Shown: positions 9,564-20,057 of the stretch, in pieces | Layout: the number at the start of each line of letters is the position of its first letter | Position numbering within the stretch: position 1 is the stretch's first letter | Source of the DNA: Pelagibacteraceae bacterium AG-404-P07 | GTDB lineage: Bacteria > Pseudomonadota > Alphaproteobacteria > Pelagibacterales > Pelagibacteraceae | Assembly: GCA_003216235.1 (NCBI GenBank) | Contig: QCJE01000004.1 | Span: 1-64,000, forward strand | Direction of reading: 5' to 3' | Length of the DNA: 64,000 nt | Notes under the pieces: generated by a model | The model's database searches: none | Told to the model about the DNA's origin: nothing | What the model saw: the letters and a program-made list of their open reading frames with translations, nothing else | Program-made: the position numbers and the translations under genes

Positions 9564-11265
9564 TTCTTTTATCTTCGTGTCTAATTATTTTAAATTTTAT
9601 ACCCTTTTGTTTGAGCTCTGCAATAAAATTAGTAAAATTTTTTAGATCTCTAATTATTAATTGAAATTTAAAATTTATATAATTGGGGTTTTTACCGGCC
9701 ATTTCTAGATTAGATATATTCAATTTATGTTGCCCTATTAATGAGCTTACATTGCCTAATTGACCTGGTTTATCAGGTAACGAAATCCATAATATTGTAT
9801 TGTATTTTTTTATTTTTTCTTGTTTTTTCTCTCCTTTGTCATGCCAGTATTTTCTTATTGCAGATCTTGCTTTTCCAGTTTTTGTCGTTGGTATCCAGTG
9901 TAATGAAGGTGAATTATTTTTTGAGGTTATTATCTTAACAGTATCTCCATTTCTTAAGATAGTTTGAAGTTCATTTTTATTTCCATTAATTTCACAACCA
10001 ATGGCAGTGTCACCAATTTTAGTATGTACAGCATAAGCAAAATCTATAGGTGTAGCATCTTTAGGTAATTTAATTACTGATCCTTTAGGAGTAAAACAAA
10101 AAACATTTTCTTGAAACATTTGAAGTTTTGTGTATTCATAAGAGTGTTCTGGATTTTCATTTTTTTCAATAATTTCAACTAAATCTTTTAACCAATCATA
10201 TTCTTTCCACGTTAAAGAACTAAATTTTTCTGAAGATTTATATTGCCAATGAGAAGCTATACCTCTTTCAGCAAAATCATGCATTGTTTTAGTTCTAATT
10301 TGTATCTCAATTGGTTTTTTATATGATCCAATTACAGCTGTATGGATAGATTTATATCCATTAATTTTAGGTGATGATATATAGTCCTTAAATTTACCTG
10401 GTATACAGTTCCATTGTTTGTGCAGTAACCCTAAAGTTTTATAACAGTTATCTACATCATCTAAAATAATTCTAAAACCAATAATGTCGGTAATCTGTTC
10501 AAGTGAAACTCTTTTTTTTTGTAATTTTCTCCATATTGAAAAAGGTGTTTTTTCTCTTCCATAAATTATTGGATTAATATTATTTTCCTTTAATAAATTT
10601 TGAAATTCAATTGATAGATTGTCAAAAATATCCTTTTTATTTAATTTGATTTTATCTAATCTTTTTTGAATCAATGTTCTTGCATCATTATTAAGAATTT
10701 CAAAAGATAAATCTTCAAGTTCATCTCTAATTCTATGCATGCCCATTCTGTCAGCCAAGGGCGCATAAATTTCCATAGTTTCCTGTGATATTCTTTTTCT
10801 TTTGTCCGCTTTATCAATAGCTTTTATTGTTCTCATGTTATGCAAACGATCTGCTATTTTTACTAATAGTACTCTTATATCTTTTGATGTAGCTAAAATT
10901 AATTTTCTAAAATTTTCCGCTTTAGAGTTAGAGGAAGCTGTATTTTCAAATACTGAAATTTTAGTTACTCCATCAACTAAATCAGCAACTTCGGTTCCGA
11001 ATTCACCTTTAATTGTTTCGTATGTTGCAAAAGTATCTTCTATAGTGTCATGAAGTAATCCTGTAGTTATGGTAGCACTATCTAATTTTAAATCAGTTAA
11101 TATGTTGGCAACTTCAATTGGGTGTACAGAATAAGGATCTCCAGAGGCACGCTTTTGATTGCCATGGGCTTTAATAGCAAAATCATAAGCTTTGTTTAAT
11201 TTTTCTGGGTTTAAAAACTTATTATAATTTTTTACTTTATTTATTAATTCATCTGAATTTAACAT
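9520..11265 (-). CDS. RelA/SpoT-family (p)ppGpp synthetase/hydrolase (RSH), compact form
   Basis: HD hydrolase (LLHDTIEDT, ADRLHNMRTI), synthetase (GREKTPFSIWRKLQKK, GYKSIHTAV, EIQIRTKTMHDFAERGIASHW), TGS and C-terminal ACT domains. Confidence 0.93.
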   Translation of the reverse strand: MLNSDELINKVKNYNKFLNPEKLNKAYDFAIKAHGNQKRASGDPYSVHPIEVANILTDLKLDSATITTGLLHDTIEDTFATYETIKGEFGTEVADLVDGVTKISVFENTASSNSKAENFRKLILATSKDIRVLLVKIADRLHNMRTIKAIDKADKRKRISQETMEIYAPLADRMGMHRIRDELEDLSFEILNNDARTLIQKRLDKIKLNKKDIFDNLSIEFQNLLKENNINPIIYGREKTPFSIWRKLQKKRVSLEQITDIIGFRIILDDVDNCYKTLGLLHKQWNCIPGKFKDYISSPKINGYKSIHTAVIGSYKKPIEIQIRTKTMHDFAERGIASHWQYKSSEKFSSLTWKEYDWLKDLVEIIEKNENPEHSYEYTKLQMFQENVFCFTPKGSVIKLPKDATPIDFAYAVHTKIGDTAIGCEINGNKNELQTILRNGDTVKIITSKNNSPSLHWIPTTKTGKARSAIRKYWHDKGEKKQEKIKKYNTILWISLPDKPGQLGNVSSLIGQHKLNISNLEMAGKNPNYINFKFQLIIRDLKNFTNFIAELKQKGIKFKIIRHEDKRNAFTQKILKYFKKN

Positions 11266-11285
11266 TCATTTATTATATCATTAAA

Positions 11286-11798
11286 TCAAATTTTTTTAAT
11301 AGAGGTAATATCTTTATTTGAAAGCTTTAAAATTAGAGTTTTTATGTGATCTTTAGATTTTGGATGTACCCATTTTTTACTAATTTCAAATAATGGTATT
11401 AAAACAAAATTTCTTTGATGCATTCTTGGGTGTGGCAAATTAATACCATTTTTCTCATTTTTTTTATCATAGTCTAAAATATCAATATCACAGATCCTTG
11501 GTGAATTTCTTGTAGACTTTTTTCTACCAAGCGATTTTTCTATTTTTTTGCATAAATTTAAAAGATTTAAGGGGTGAAGGCTCGTTTCTGCTTGTAAAAC
11601 AATATTCAAAAATTTAGGATAACTTGTATTAGGCCATGATAATGTTTCATAAAAACTTGATGATTTCAAAATCTTAATATTATTGTATGAAAGTTTAATC
11701 TTTGCTAACTCAATATTTTGAAATCTATTACCCATATTGGATCCGATAGCTAAAAATACCTCTTTAACTTGATTTTCGAATATATCTTGCTTTATCAC
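11286..11798 (-). CDS. folK: 2-amino-4-hydroxy-6-hydroxymethyldihydropteridine pyrophosphokinase (HPPK)
   Basis: HPPK motifs [36 protein letters not shown]. The ORF extends to 11858; a GTG at 11798 is a plausible start nested in the smpB 3' end. Confidence 0.88.
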   Translation of the reverse strand: MIKQDIFENQVKEVFLAIGSNMGNRFQNIELAKIKLSYNNIKILKSSSFYETLSWPNTSYPKFLNIVLQAETSLHPLNLLNLCKKIEKSLGRKKSTRNSPRICDIDILDYDKKNEKNGINLPHPRMHQRNFVLIPLFEISKKWVHPKSKDHIKTLILKLSNKDITSIKKI

Positions 11799-12234
11799 GA
11801 TTCCAGTCTCTTGTTTTTTTTGTTGCTCTTTTATCAAATTTTTTTTTACCTTTGGCAATAGCTAGTTCAATCTTTGCTTTACCTTTTTTAAAATACATTT
11901 TTGTAGGAATAATTGTGAAACCTTCTCTTTGCATTTTTCCAATAAGTTTATTTATTTCCTTTTTATTTAATAAAAGTTTTCTCTCATCTAATGGCTTATG
12001 ATTACTAAAGCTAGCTTGTTTATATGAAGCTATATGTGAATTGATTAAAATTATTTCACCATCTTTTTCAACAGCATAAGAGTCTGCAATGTTTACTTTT
12101 CCATTTCTTACAGATTTTATTTCAGAACCTTTTAAAACAATACCTGCTTCTAGTAGATCTTCAAAAAAATAATTAAAACTGGCTTTCCTATTTAAACAAA
12201 TTATTTTTAAACCATTGTTGGTTTTTTTGATCAT
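11764..12234 (-). CDS. smpB: SsrA-binding protein SmpB
   Basis: SmpB motifs [28 protein letters not shown] and C-terminal [23 protein letters not shown]. Confidence 0.96.
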   Translation of the reverse strand: MIKKTNNGLKIICLNRKASFNYFFEDLLEAGIVLKGSEIKSVRNGKVNIADSYAVEKDGEIILINSHIASYKQASFSNHKPLDERKLLLNKKEINKLIGKMQREGFTIIPTKMYFKKGKAKIELAIAKGKKKFDKRATKKTRDWNRDKARYIRKSS

Positions 12235-13115
12235 TAAATTAGTTTTGCAGATTGAAGTGCCTTTTTAACAATTGTTTTAGTTTCATCTGTTGTTTTTACT
12301 AATGGTAGCCTGACATCATCATCACAAAGATTCATTAATTTTGCTGCATATTTAACAGGACTAGGGTTGCTTTCAACAAACATTGCATGATGTAATGGTT
12401 GAAGAATCTTATTTAGTCTTTCAGCTTCTTTAATATCTTTATCTTGATCTGATTTTGAAAATTTTTGAAAATCTGAACATAATTTTGGAGCAATATTAGC
12501 TGTAACACTAATTGCGCCTACTCCTCCTCTTTTATTAAATTCAAGCGCATTATCATCATTTCCTGTTAATTGTATAAATTCCTTACCCATTTTTTTTAAT
12601 GTTTGATCTACTCTAGTTAGATCACCAGTAGCATCCTTAACACCAATTATATTTTTTAATTCGAATAATCTTGCCATTGTATCTACTGACATATCAATAA
12701 CTGATCTTCCTGGTATATTATAAATTATTATTGGAATTCCACATTTGTCATTTATAGATTTATAGTGTTGATAAAGACCTTCTTGAGTAGGCTTGTTATA
12801 ATATGGTGTTACTATTAAAGCTCCATTGGCACCTATTTTTTCAGCATGCGTTGTTAAGGATATTGCTTCATCTGTTGAATTTGAACCAGTTCCTGCAAAA
12901 ACTGGCAATTTACCTGAGCTTTCTTTTACACATAATTCAATTACCTTTTCATGCTCGTTATGACTTAAAGTCGGTGATTCTCCGGTCGTACCGGCCGGCA
13001 CTAAGCCGTTTGTAGCATTTTCGATATGAAAATGAATTAACTTGATATAAGTTTCTTCATCAAGTTTATTATTTTTAAATGGAGTGACTAAAGCTACATT
13101 TGAACCTTTAAACAT
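12234..13115 (-). CDS. dapA: 4-hydroxy-tetrahydrodipicolinate synthase
   Basis: DapA motifs [46 protein letters not shown]. Confidence 0.95.
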   Translation of the reverse strand: MFKGSNVALVTPFKNNKLDEETYIKLIHFHIENATNGLVPAGTTGESPTLSHNEHEKVIELCVKESSGKLPVFAGTGSNSTDEAISLTTHAEKIGANGALIVTPYYNKPTQEGLYQHYKSINDKCGIPIIIYNIPGRSVIDMSVDTMARLFELKNIIGVKDATGDLTRVDQTLKKMGKEFIQLTGNDDNALEFNKRGGVGAISVTANIAPKLCSDFQKFSKSDQDKDIKEAERLNKILQPLHHAMFVESNPSPVKYAAKLMNLCDDDVRLPLVKTTDETKTIVKKALQSAKLI

Positions 13116-13152
13116 AAATACTTATAACATAGATTATCGATTCATAAAGATT

Positions 13153-15366
13153 ATGTTCAAAAAATATTCATTATTTCTAATATTGTCCGTCTTTCTTATG
13201 AATATTGTTAATTTTGTATCAGCTGAAATAATACCAATTAAAAAACCTTCTCAAACAATAGAAGAAAAAGAACAGAAATTATTAATTGATGTGCTCAAAC
13301 CTATACCAAAACCATTAGTCAAAAAAGAAACAGAACCTAAACAAGAAAAAATTGTTGAGAACAAAAAAGATAAGAAAGAAACCATATTACCAAAAAAAAA
13401 ACCTTTAGTTGCAGGCAAAAGTATTCAGAAGAACGATGTCAAAAAATCTAAATTTTATAGTAAAAAAGATTTCTCTTATGCAAAAAAAGCTATTTCAGAA
13501 ATGAAACAAGCTAAATGGTCAAGTGCATTAAAAACGGCAAAAAAAGCTAAAGATAAGTCTATATACAATTTCATTCAATGGAGGCATTTATTAACTAAAG
13601 GAAATAAAGCATCTTATTATGAATACAAAACGTTTATAGATAAGAATGAAAATTATCCGAGGATTGGTAGAATAAAATATTTGGCAGAACATAAACTTTC
13701 AACTGACACCATTTCAGCAAAAAAAATTATAGATTGGTTTGGTCCAAATGATCCTTTAAGTGGTTTTGGAAAAATGATACTTGGTGAAAGTTACATTTTA
13801 AATGGCAATACTCAAAAAGGCATTTCTCTTATCAAAAATGGATGGATTACAGCTGAATTAACTAAATCTGAATTAAGATTTTATCGAAAAAAATTTAAGA
13901 AATATCTAAATGCTGACGATTATATTAAAAGAGCTGATTATCTAGCGTGGAACAACAAATATTGGGACTTAAAAAGATTATTAAGATATTTACCTAAAGA
14001 TTATGAATTATTATATACAGCAAGACAATTATTGATGAGTAAATCTTATGGTGTGGATAATGCTATATCCAAAGTACCTGCAAAATTTAAAAATGATGCT
14101 GGGTTAAATTATGATAGATTAAAATGGAGAAGAAAAAGAGGAAGAGTAGATAGTTCGGTTGAAATATTATCAAAAATTAAAAATACTAAAGATTATTTAA
14201 TTCGACCAGATAAATGGTGGATCGAAAGAGAAATTATTTCAAGATCTCTTATTTATAAAAAAAAATATGAGTTAGCCTATAAGATTTCTAGCAACCATGC
14301 TTTAACAGATGGGCCTGAATATGCAGCAGCAGAATGGATGAGTGGATGGATTGCACTGAGTTTCTTAGATGATCCTTTGTTAGCTAAAGACCATTTTGAA
14401 AATTTTTATAACAATGTTGGATATCCAATAAGTACATCTAGGGGTGCATATTGGTTAGCTAAAACCTATCAGAAACTTGGTAAAAAAGATTTAACCAGGG
14501 AATGGTTTGAAAAAGCTGCAAATTTTTTAACAACTTATTATGGTCAATTATCATTTATGGAACTTTATCCTAATAAACCATTTGAACTTTCAAAAGATAT
14601 TGAAGTATCAAAAGATTATAGAGATTATTTTTTTAATAAGGAATTAGTTAAAACTATTTATCTTCTTGATGAGTTGGATGAAGATAAATACTCAAAACAT
14701 ATCCTTAGACATTTGGCTAATGATAATATTGATAAAGGTAGCGAGGTATTGGCTGCTGAATTAGCTACAAACATAAATAGATTTGATTTTGCAATTCAAA
14801 TAGCGAAAATTGCTTCTTATGAAAAAAGATTTCACAACAAATTTAACTATCCAATCATTAGCACACCAAATTATATTAATGGTAGGAAAATTCCTGAGAC
14901 TGCATTCATTTTATCAATAATACGTCAAGAAAGTGAATTTGATCTAAGTGCAAATAGTCATGCAGGTGCTAAAGGTTTAATGCAACTGATGCCTTACACA
15001 GCTAAGGTTGTAGCAAAGCAAGCGAATCTTCCTTATTCAAAATCGAGATTAACAAAAGATGCAGAGTACAATATTAATTTAGGTTCTCATTATATTGCTG
15101 GTTTAATACTTGAGTACGATGGTGCTTATCCTTTTGCCATTGCAGCATATAATGCTGGACCAAAAAGAGTTAGATATTGGAAAAAGATAAATAAAAATCC
15201 TCAAAAAAAACAAATCAATTATGTTGATTGGATTGAGTTAATTAAATTCAAAGAAACTAGAAACTACGTTCAAAGAGTATTAGAAAATTATAATGTGTAT
15301 CGTTATATATTAGAACAAAAACCTGTTTCCATGAAAAATTTCTTTAAAGATGCGCCTCTGTATTAA
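13153..15366 (+). CDS. Soluble lytic murein transglycosylase (Slt-like)
   Basis: C-terminal SLT domain (SIIRQESEFDLSANSHAGAKGLMQLMPYTA, AIAAYNAGPKRV); signal-peptide-like start MFKKYSLFLILSVFLMNIVNFVSA at ATG 13153. The listed ORF start at 13084 overlaps dapA. Confidence 0.88.
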   Translation: MFKKYSLFLILSVFLMNIVNFVSAEIIPIKKPSQTIEEKEQKLLIDVLKPIPKPLVKKETEPKQEKIVENKKDKKETILPKKKPLVAGKSIQKNDVKKSKFYSKKDFSYAKKAISEMKQAKWSSALKTAKKAKDKSIYNFIQWRHLLTKGNKASYYEYKTFIDKNENYPRIGRIKYLAEHKLSTDTISAKKIIDWFGPNDPLSGFGKMILGESYILNGNTQKGISLIKNGWITAELTKSELRFYRKKFKKYLNADDYIKRADYLAWNNKYWDLKRLLRYLPKDYELLYTARQLLMSKSYGVDNAISKVPAKFKNDAGLNYDRLKWRRKRGRVDSSVEILSKIKNTKDYLIRPDKWWIEREIISRSLIYKKKYELAYKISSNHALTDGPEYAAAEWMSGWIALSFLDDPLLAKDHFENFYNNVGYPISTSRGAYWLAKTYQKLGKKDLTREWFEKAANFLTTYYGQLSFMELYPNKPFELSKDIEVSKDYRDYFFNKELVKTIYLLDELDEDKYSKHILRHLANDNIDKGSEVLAAELATNINRFDFAIQIAKIASYEKRFHNKFNYPIISTPNYINGRKIPETAFILSIIRQESEFDLSANSHAGAKGLMQLMPYTAKVVAKQANLPYSKSRLTKDAEYNINLGSHYIAGLILEYDGAYPFAIAAYNAGPKRVRYWKKINKNPQKKQINYVDWIELIKFKETRNYVQRVLENYNVYRYILEQKPVSMKNFFKDAPLY

Positions 15367-15369
15367 GTC

Positions 15370-15461
15370 TGGCGGAAGAGGAGGGATTCGAACCCTCGGT
15401 ACAAGTTTCCTCGCACGGTCATTTAGCAAACGACTGGTTTAAGCCTCTCACCCACTCTTCC
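15370..15461 (-). tRNA. tRNA-Ser (anticodon GCU), CCA encoded
   Basis: Reverse complement GGAAGAGTGGGTGAGAGGCTTAAACCAGTCGTTTGCTAAATGACCGTGCGAGGAAACTTGTACCGAGGGTTCGAATCCCTCCTCTTCCGCCA. 7-bp acceptor stem, TTTGCTAAA anticodon loop, long variable arm, GGTTCGAATCC T-arm. Confidence 0.95.
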
Positions 15462-15484
15462 AGGAAATTTGTCACTTCTGATTG

Positions 15485-15522
15485 TATTGAATAATCAATA
15501 TTTATAAAGTAATTATTCAATA
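15485..15522. repeat. Perfect 11-bp inverted repeat upstream of soxB
   Basis: TATTGAATAAT (15485-15495), 16-nt spacer, ATTATTCAATA (15512-15522); soxB ATG at 15525. Confidence 0.85.
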
Positions 15523-15524
15523 TA

Positions 15525-16778
15525 ATGAAAAATAAGTACTCTTTATTTTCACTGGTTAAAAATGCTTTTTCATATCATGAAAATTGGGAAAAAGCTTGGA
15601 AAGATCCTGAACCAAAAAAGGAATATGATGCTGTAATAGTTGGAGGTGGTGGTCACGGATTAGCTACAGCCTATTATCTCGCAAAAAAGCATAATATCAA
15701 AAATATAGCTGTAGTGGAAAAAGGATGGATTGGTGGAGGAAACACCGGAAGAAATACTACAATTATTAGATCAAATTATTTATGGGATGCTAGTGCAGGT
15801 CTTTATGATCATGCATTAAAAATTTGGGAAGGTCTTTCACAAGAATTAAATTACAATGTAATGTTCAGTCAACGAGGGGTGATGAATCTTGCTCACAATC
15901 TTCAAGATGTCAGAGATCTAAAAAGAAGGACTCATGCAAATAGATTAAACGGAATTGATGCAGTTTATCTAAATACTGAACAGGTTAAAAAATTTTGTCC
16001 AATAATAAATACATCACCTAATATTCGTTATCCAGTTTTAGGTGGAACTCTTCAGCGAAGAGCTGGTACAGCGCGTCATGATGCTGTTGCATGGGGTTAT
16101 GCTCGAGGTGCTGATAAAATGGGAGTAGATATTATTCAAAATTGTGAGGTTAAAGGAATAAAAAGAAATGGTGATACTGTTGAAGGAATTGAAACAACTA
16201 AGGGATTTATTAAAACTAAAAAAATAGGTGTAGTAACAGCTGGTCATTCCAGTGTAATTGCAAATATGGCTGGGTTAAGATTACCTTTAGAAAGTAAACC
16301 ACTTCAAGCATTGGTATCTGAACCTGTAAAACCAATTATCGATACTGTTGTTATGTCAAATGCTGTTCACGCATACGTTAGTCAATCTGATAAAGGAGAA
16401 TTAGTTATTGGCGCTGGTACCGATGATTATATATCTTATTCTCAAAAAGGAAGTCACGATATTGTGGAAGGTACTTTAAATGCTATTTTAGAATTATATC
16501 CGATTTTTAGTAGAATGAGAATGTTAAGACAATGGGGTGGAATTGTTGATATATGTCCTGATGCAAGTCCAATTATAAGTAAAACTTCTATTAAAGGATT
16601 ATATTTTAATTGTGGTTGGGGCACTGGAGGATTTAAGGCAACACCTGGTTCTGGAGATTTATTTGCTCACACAATTGCAAATGATGAGCCACATAAATTA
16701 AATGCTGCTTTTAATATTAATAGATTTATAAGTGGAGATCTTGTTGATGAACATGGTGCAGCAGCGGTGGCACACTAA
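15525..16778 (+). CDS. soxB: Sarcosine oxidase beta subunit
   Basis: FAD/NAD-binding DAO family ([44 protein letters not shown]); operon order B-D-A-G. Confidence 0.94.
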   Translation: MKNKYSLFSLVKNAFSYHENWEKAWKDPEPKKEYDAVIVGGGGHGLATAYYLAKKHNIKNIAVVEKGWIGGGNTGRNTTIIRSNYLWDASAGLYDHALKIWEGLSQELNYNVMFSQRGVMNLAHNLQDVRDLKRRTHANRLNGIDAVYLNTEQVKKFCPIINTSPNIRYPVLGGTLQRRAGTARHDAVAWGYARGADKMGVDIIQNCEVKGIKRNGDTVEGIETTKGFIKTKKIGVVTAGHSSVIANMAGLRLPLESKPLQALVSEPVKPIIDTVVMSNAVHAYVSQSDKGELVIGAGTDDYISYSQKGSHDIVEGTLNAILELYPIFSRMRMLRQWGGIVDICPDASPIISKTSIKGLYFNCGWGTGGFKATPGSGDLFAHTIANDEPHKLNAAFNINRFISGDLVDEHGAAAVAH

Positions 16779-17074
16779 TGTTTATAATTAATTGTCCTTA
16801 TTGTGGAGAAAGAGAACAAAGTGAATTTAAGGCTGGTGGTGAAGCTCATATAGATAGACCTAAACAACCAACTGAATTAAGTGATGATCAATGGGCTGAA
16901 TATTTATTTATGAGAAAAAACATTAAAGGTATCCAATTTGAAAGATGGGTACACACTCACGGATGTAGAAAATGGTTCAATGTTGTTCGAGATACATCTA
17001 ATGATAATATTAAAGCAGTTTATAAAATGGGTGAAAAACCTCCGATAAATAATGACAAAGAATTTAAGAGTTAA
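16778..17074 (+). CDS. soxD: Sarcosine oxidase delta subunit
   Basis: INCPYCGEREQSEFKAGGEAHIDRP... GCRKWFNVVRDT, typical SoxD; start overlaps the soxB stop (TAATG). Confidence 0.94.
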   Translation: MFIINCPYCGEREQSEFKAGGEAHIDRPKQPTELSDDQWAEYLFMRKNIKGIQFERWVHTHGCRKWFNVVRDTSNDNIKAVYKMGEKPPINNDKEFKS

Positions 17075-20057
17075 AACAAGTAAGTTTATTGATGAAACAT
17101 ATAAAGTTTCATTCAAATTTAATGGAACAACTTATTATGGATACAAGGGAGATACTTTAGCTTCTGCTCTTTTAGCAAACGATATTCATTTAGTTGGTAG
17201 AAGTTTTAAATACCACAGACCACGTGGAATAATGACTGCGGGTTCAGAAGAACCAAATGCAATAGTTCAATTACACAATAATACGTCAAGAACAGAACCT
17301 AATGTAAGAGCTACAGAAATAGAGATTTATGAAGGACTTGAGGCCTCAAGTCAAAATTGTTGGCCAAGTGTAAATTTTGATATAGCTGGTATAAATAATT
17401 TTTTAAGCCCAGTGTTACCTGCAGGTTTTTATTATAAAACTTTTATGTGGCCAGCGAGTTTCTGGGAGAAATATGAATATTTTATTAGAAAATCAGCAGG
17501 TTTAGGTAAATCTCCTACTGAACCTGATCCTGATATTTATGAACATAAATATATCCATTCTGATGTATTAGTTGTTGGTGCTGGTATTTCAGGTGTTATA
17601 GCAGCAAAAACTGCTGCAAAAAATGGATTTAAAACACTTTTGGTAGATGAGAAATCTTATATAGGAGGTTCAACTATTTATCAAAATTCTGAAAATTTTA
17701 AAATTAATAATCAAATTTCAAGCTCATGGTTGGAAAAAGAAATTAATGAAATCAAAAAATTTGAAACCCTGGAAATTAAAACAAGAACAAGTGTAGCAGC
17801 TTTTCATGGATATAATTTCCTATTAGCTCGAGAGAATTTAACAGATCACCTACCGCTAGATCAAAGAAAAAATAAGACTCGTCACAGGTTACTTAAAATA
17901 AGAGCAAAAAAAGTTATAATGGCTACTGGATCTTTAGAAAGACCATTGATTTTTGATAATAATGACCGTCCTGGTATTATGCTTTCTTCTGCCATAGAAA
18001 AATATGCAAACCTATTTGGAGTAGCATGTGGTGAAAAAAATGTTCTTTTTACAAATAACGACAGTGCTTATGAAGCTGCTATAAGTCTATATAAAAAGGG
18101 CATCAATATAGAAGCTATTATTGATAATAGAGAACAAATTGACTCAAAACTAATTAAGGAAACTGAAAAAAATAATATCAAGATCTATAAAGGATATACA
18201 GTTGTTAACACAACTGGCTATAAAAGAATTAGTAAAATTTCAATAATGCAGCTTTCTAAGGATGGTCAAAAAGTAGTTGGTTCTAAAATATCAATTGCAT
18301 GTGACTGTCTTGGAATTTCTGGAGGATGGACTCCAGCTGTACATCTTTTTACACAATCAGGTGGTAAATTAAAATTTAGAGATGAAGATCAAGTCTTTAT
18401 TCCAGACATATATCCATCTGATCAAATTAGTATAGGTTCATGTAACGGTGATTTTACTCTAGATGAAATATTAACAGATATATCAAATAAACTTAAAAGT
18501 TTTTTAAATATAAAAAAAACAGATTATGAAAATCTTGAAGTTCAGTCATCGTTTAATAAATCAAAAAGAAATATATGGTTACTTCCATCAGATAAAGTAA
18601 TTGGAAAAACAAAACCATTTGTTGATTATCAAAATGATGCTACAGCTAAAGATATAAAATTAGCATTAAGAGAAGGTTTTAGATCAATAGAACATGTTAA
18701 AAGATATACAACTACGGGTATGGGAACTGATCAAGGTAAGCTTGGCAATATGCATGCACTAGGAATTATTTCTGAAACAGCCGGCTCTAAAATGGGAGAA
18801 CTTGGCACTACAACTTTTAGACCTCCTTATACCCCACTTGCATTTGGCACAATTGTTGGAAGAAATGTTGGTGAATATTTTGATATATTCAGAAGAACTC
18901 CAATTCATGATTGGCATGTTAAAAATAAAGCAGAATTTGAAAACGTGGGACAATGGAAGAGAGCTTGGTATTATCCAAAAGATGATGAAAACATGCATGA
19001 AGCAGTTCAAAGAGAGAGTAAAGCTGCAAGAGATAGCGCTGGTATATTAGATGCGTCCACTTTAGGTAAAATTGATATTCAAGGAACTGATGCTTCTGAA
19101 TTTTTAAACAGAGTTTATACAAATGCTTGGTCAAAACTTGCTATTGGAAAATGCCGATATGGTTTGATGCTTAACGAAGACGGTATGGTTTATGATGACG
19201 GTGTTACAACAAGATTAGATGAAAATCATTATATAATGACCACTACGACAGGCGGAGCTGCAACAGTTTTGGGGAAATTAGAAGATTATTTACAAACTGA
19301 ATGGCCTGAATTAGATGTTTATTTAACATCTGTAACTGATCACTATGCAACAGTTAGTGTTTGTGGGCCAAACAGTAAAAAAATTGTTTCTCAAGTAATT
19401 CCTGATCTTGATTTCTCGGATGAAAGTTTTCCCCATATGTCATTTAAAAATGCAAAAATAGGTAAAATTAATTGCAGAGTGATGAGGATAAGTTTTACAG
19501 GTGAACATAGTTACGAGATAAATATTCAAGCTAATTATGGTAAATCAGTATGGGAAAAATGTATGGAAATAGGAAAAGAATTTAATATTACTCCATATGG
19601 GACTGAAACTATGCATCTATTAAGAGCTGAAAAAGGATTTATTATTGTTGGTCAAGATACTGATGCAACAATGACACCTATCGATTTACAAATGGACTGG
19701 ATAGTCAGTAAAAAAAAGTATGACTTTATAGGAAAAAGATCTTTATACAGATCTGATACAATAAGAGAAGATAGAAAACAATTAGTTGGTCTACTCACAG
19801 AAAATCCAAATGAAGTTTTAGAGGAAGGTGCACAAATTGTGACTGATATTGAAAAATCACCAATTGAGATGTTGGGTCATGTAACCTCAAGCTATTACAG
19901 TCCAAACTTAAAAAAATCTATTGCTCTTGGAGTTGTGAAAGGTGGAAAAAATATGATCGGTCGAAAATTAATCATTCCAATGGAAAATAAACAAATCAAT
20001 GTAATTGTTTCAGATCCAGTTTTTTTAGACAAGGAGAATAAAAGATTAAATGCTTAA
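17052..20057 (+). CDS. soxA: Sarcosine oxidase alpha subunit
   Basis: About 1000 aa with N-terminal 2Fe-2S-like region (ALLANDIHLVGRSFKYHRPRG), FAD domain (VLVVGAGISGVIAAKTAAKNG) and C-terminal GcvT domain (FTGEHSYEINI). Confidence 0.94.
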   Translation: MTKNLRVKTSKFIDETYKVSFKFNGTTYYGYKGDTLASALLANDIHLVGRSFKYHRPRGIMTAGSEEPNAIVQLHNNTSRTEPNVRATEIEIYEGLEASSQNCWPSVNFDIAGINNFLSPVLPAGFYYKTFMWPASFWEKYEYFIRKSAGLGKSPTEPDPDIYEHKYIHSDVLVVGAGISGVIAAKTAAKNGFKTLLVDEKSYIGGSTIYQNSENFKINNQISSSWLEKEINEIKKFETLEIKTRTSVAAFHGYNFLLARENLTDHLPLDQRKNKTRHRLLKIRAKKVIMATGSLERPLIFDNNDRPGIMLSSAIEKYANLFGVACGEKNVLFTNNDSAYEAAISLYKKGINIEAIIDNREQIDSKLIKETEKNNIKIYKGYTVVNTTGYKRISKISIMQLSKDGQKVVGSKISIACDCLGISGGWTPAVHLFTQSGGKLKFRDEDQVFIPDIYPSDQISIGSCNGDFTLDEILTDISNKLKSFLNIKKTDYENLEVQSSFNKSKRNIWLLPSDKVIGKTKPFVDYQNDATAKDIKLALREGFRSIEHVKRYTTTGMGTDQGKLGNMHALGIISETAGSKMGELGTTTFRPPYTPLAFGTIVGRNVGEYFDIFRRTPIHDWHVKNKAEFENVGQWKRAWYYPKDDENMHEAVQRESKAARDSAGILDASTLGKIDIQGTDASEFLNRVYTNAWSKLAIGKCRYGLMLNEDGMVYDDGVTTRLDENHYIMTTTTGGAATVLGKLEDYLQTEWPELDVYLTSVTDHYATVSVCGPNSKKIVSQVIPDLDFSDESFPHMSFKNAKIGKINCRVMRISFTGEHSYEINIQANYGKSVWEKCMEIGKEFNITPYGTETMHLLRAEKGFIIVGQDTDATMTPIDLQMDWIVSKKKYDFIGKRSLYRSDTIREDRKQLVGLLTENPNEVLEEGAQIVTDIEKSPIEMLGHVTSSYYSPNLKKSIALGVVKGGKNMIGRKLIIPMENKQINVIVSDPVFLDKENKRLNA

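Noticed and set aside
15462-15524. Glycine-type riboswitch upstream of soxB
   Set aside because: The gap is only about 63 nt and lacks recognisable conserved aptamer sequence; only the simple inverted repeat is supported.
18759-19134. Overlapping antisense and alternate-frame ORFs within soxA (83, 82 and 71 aa)
   Set aside because: Inside a strongly supported conserved CDS; no recognisable domain.
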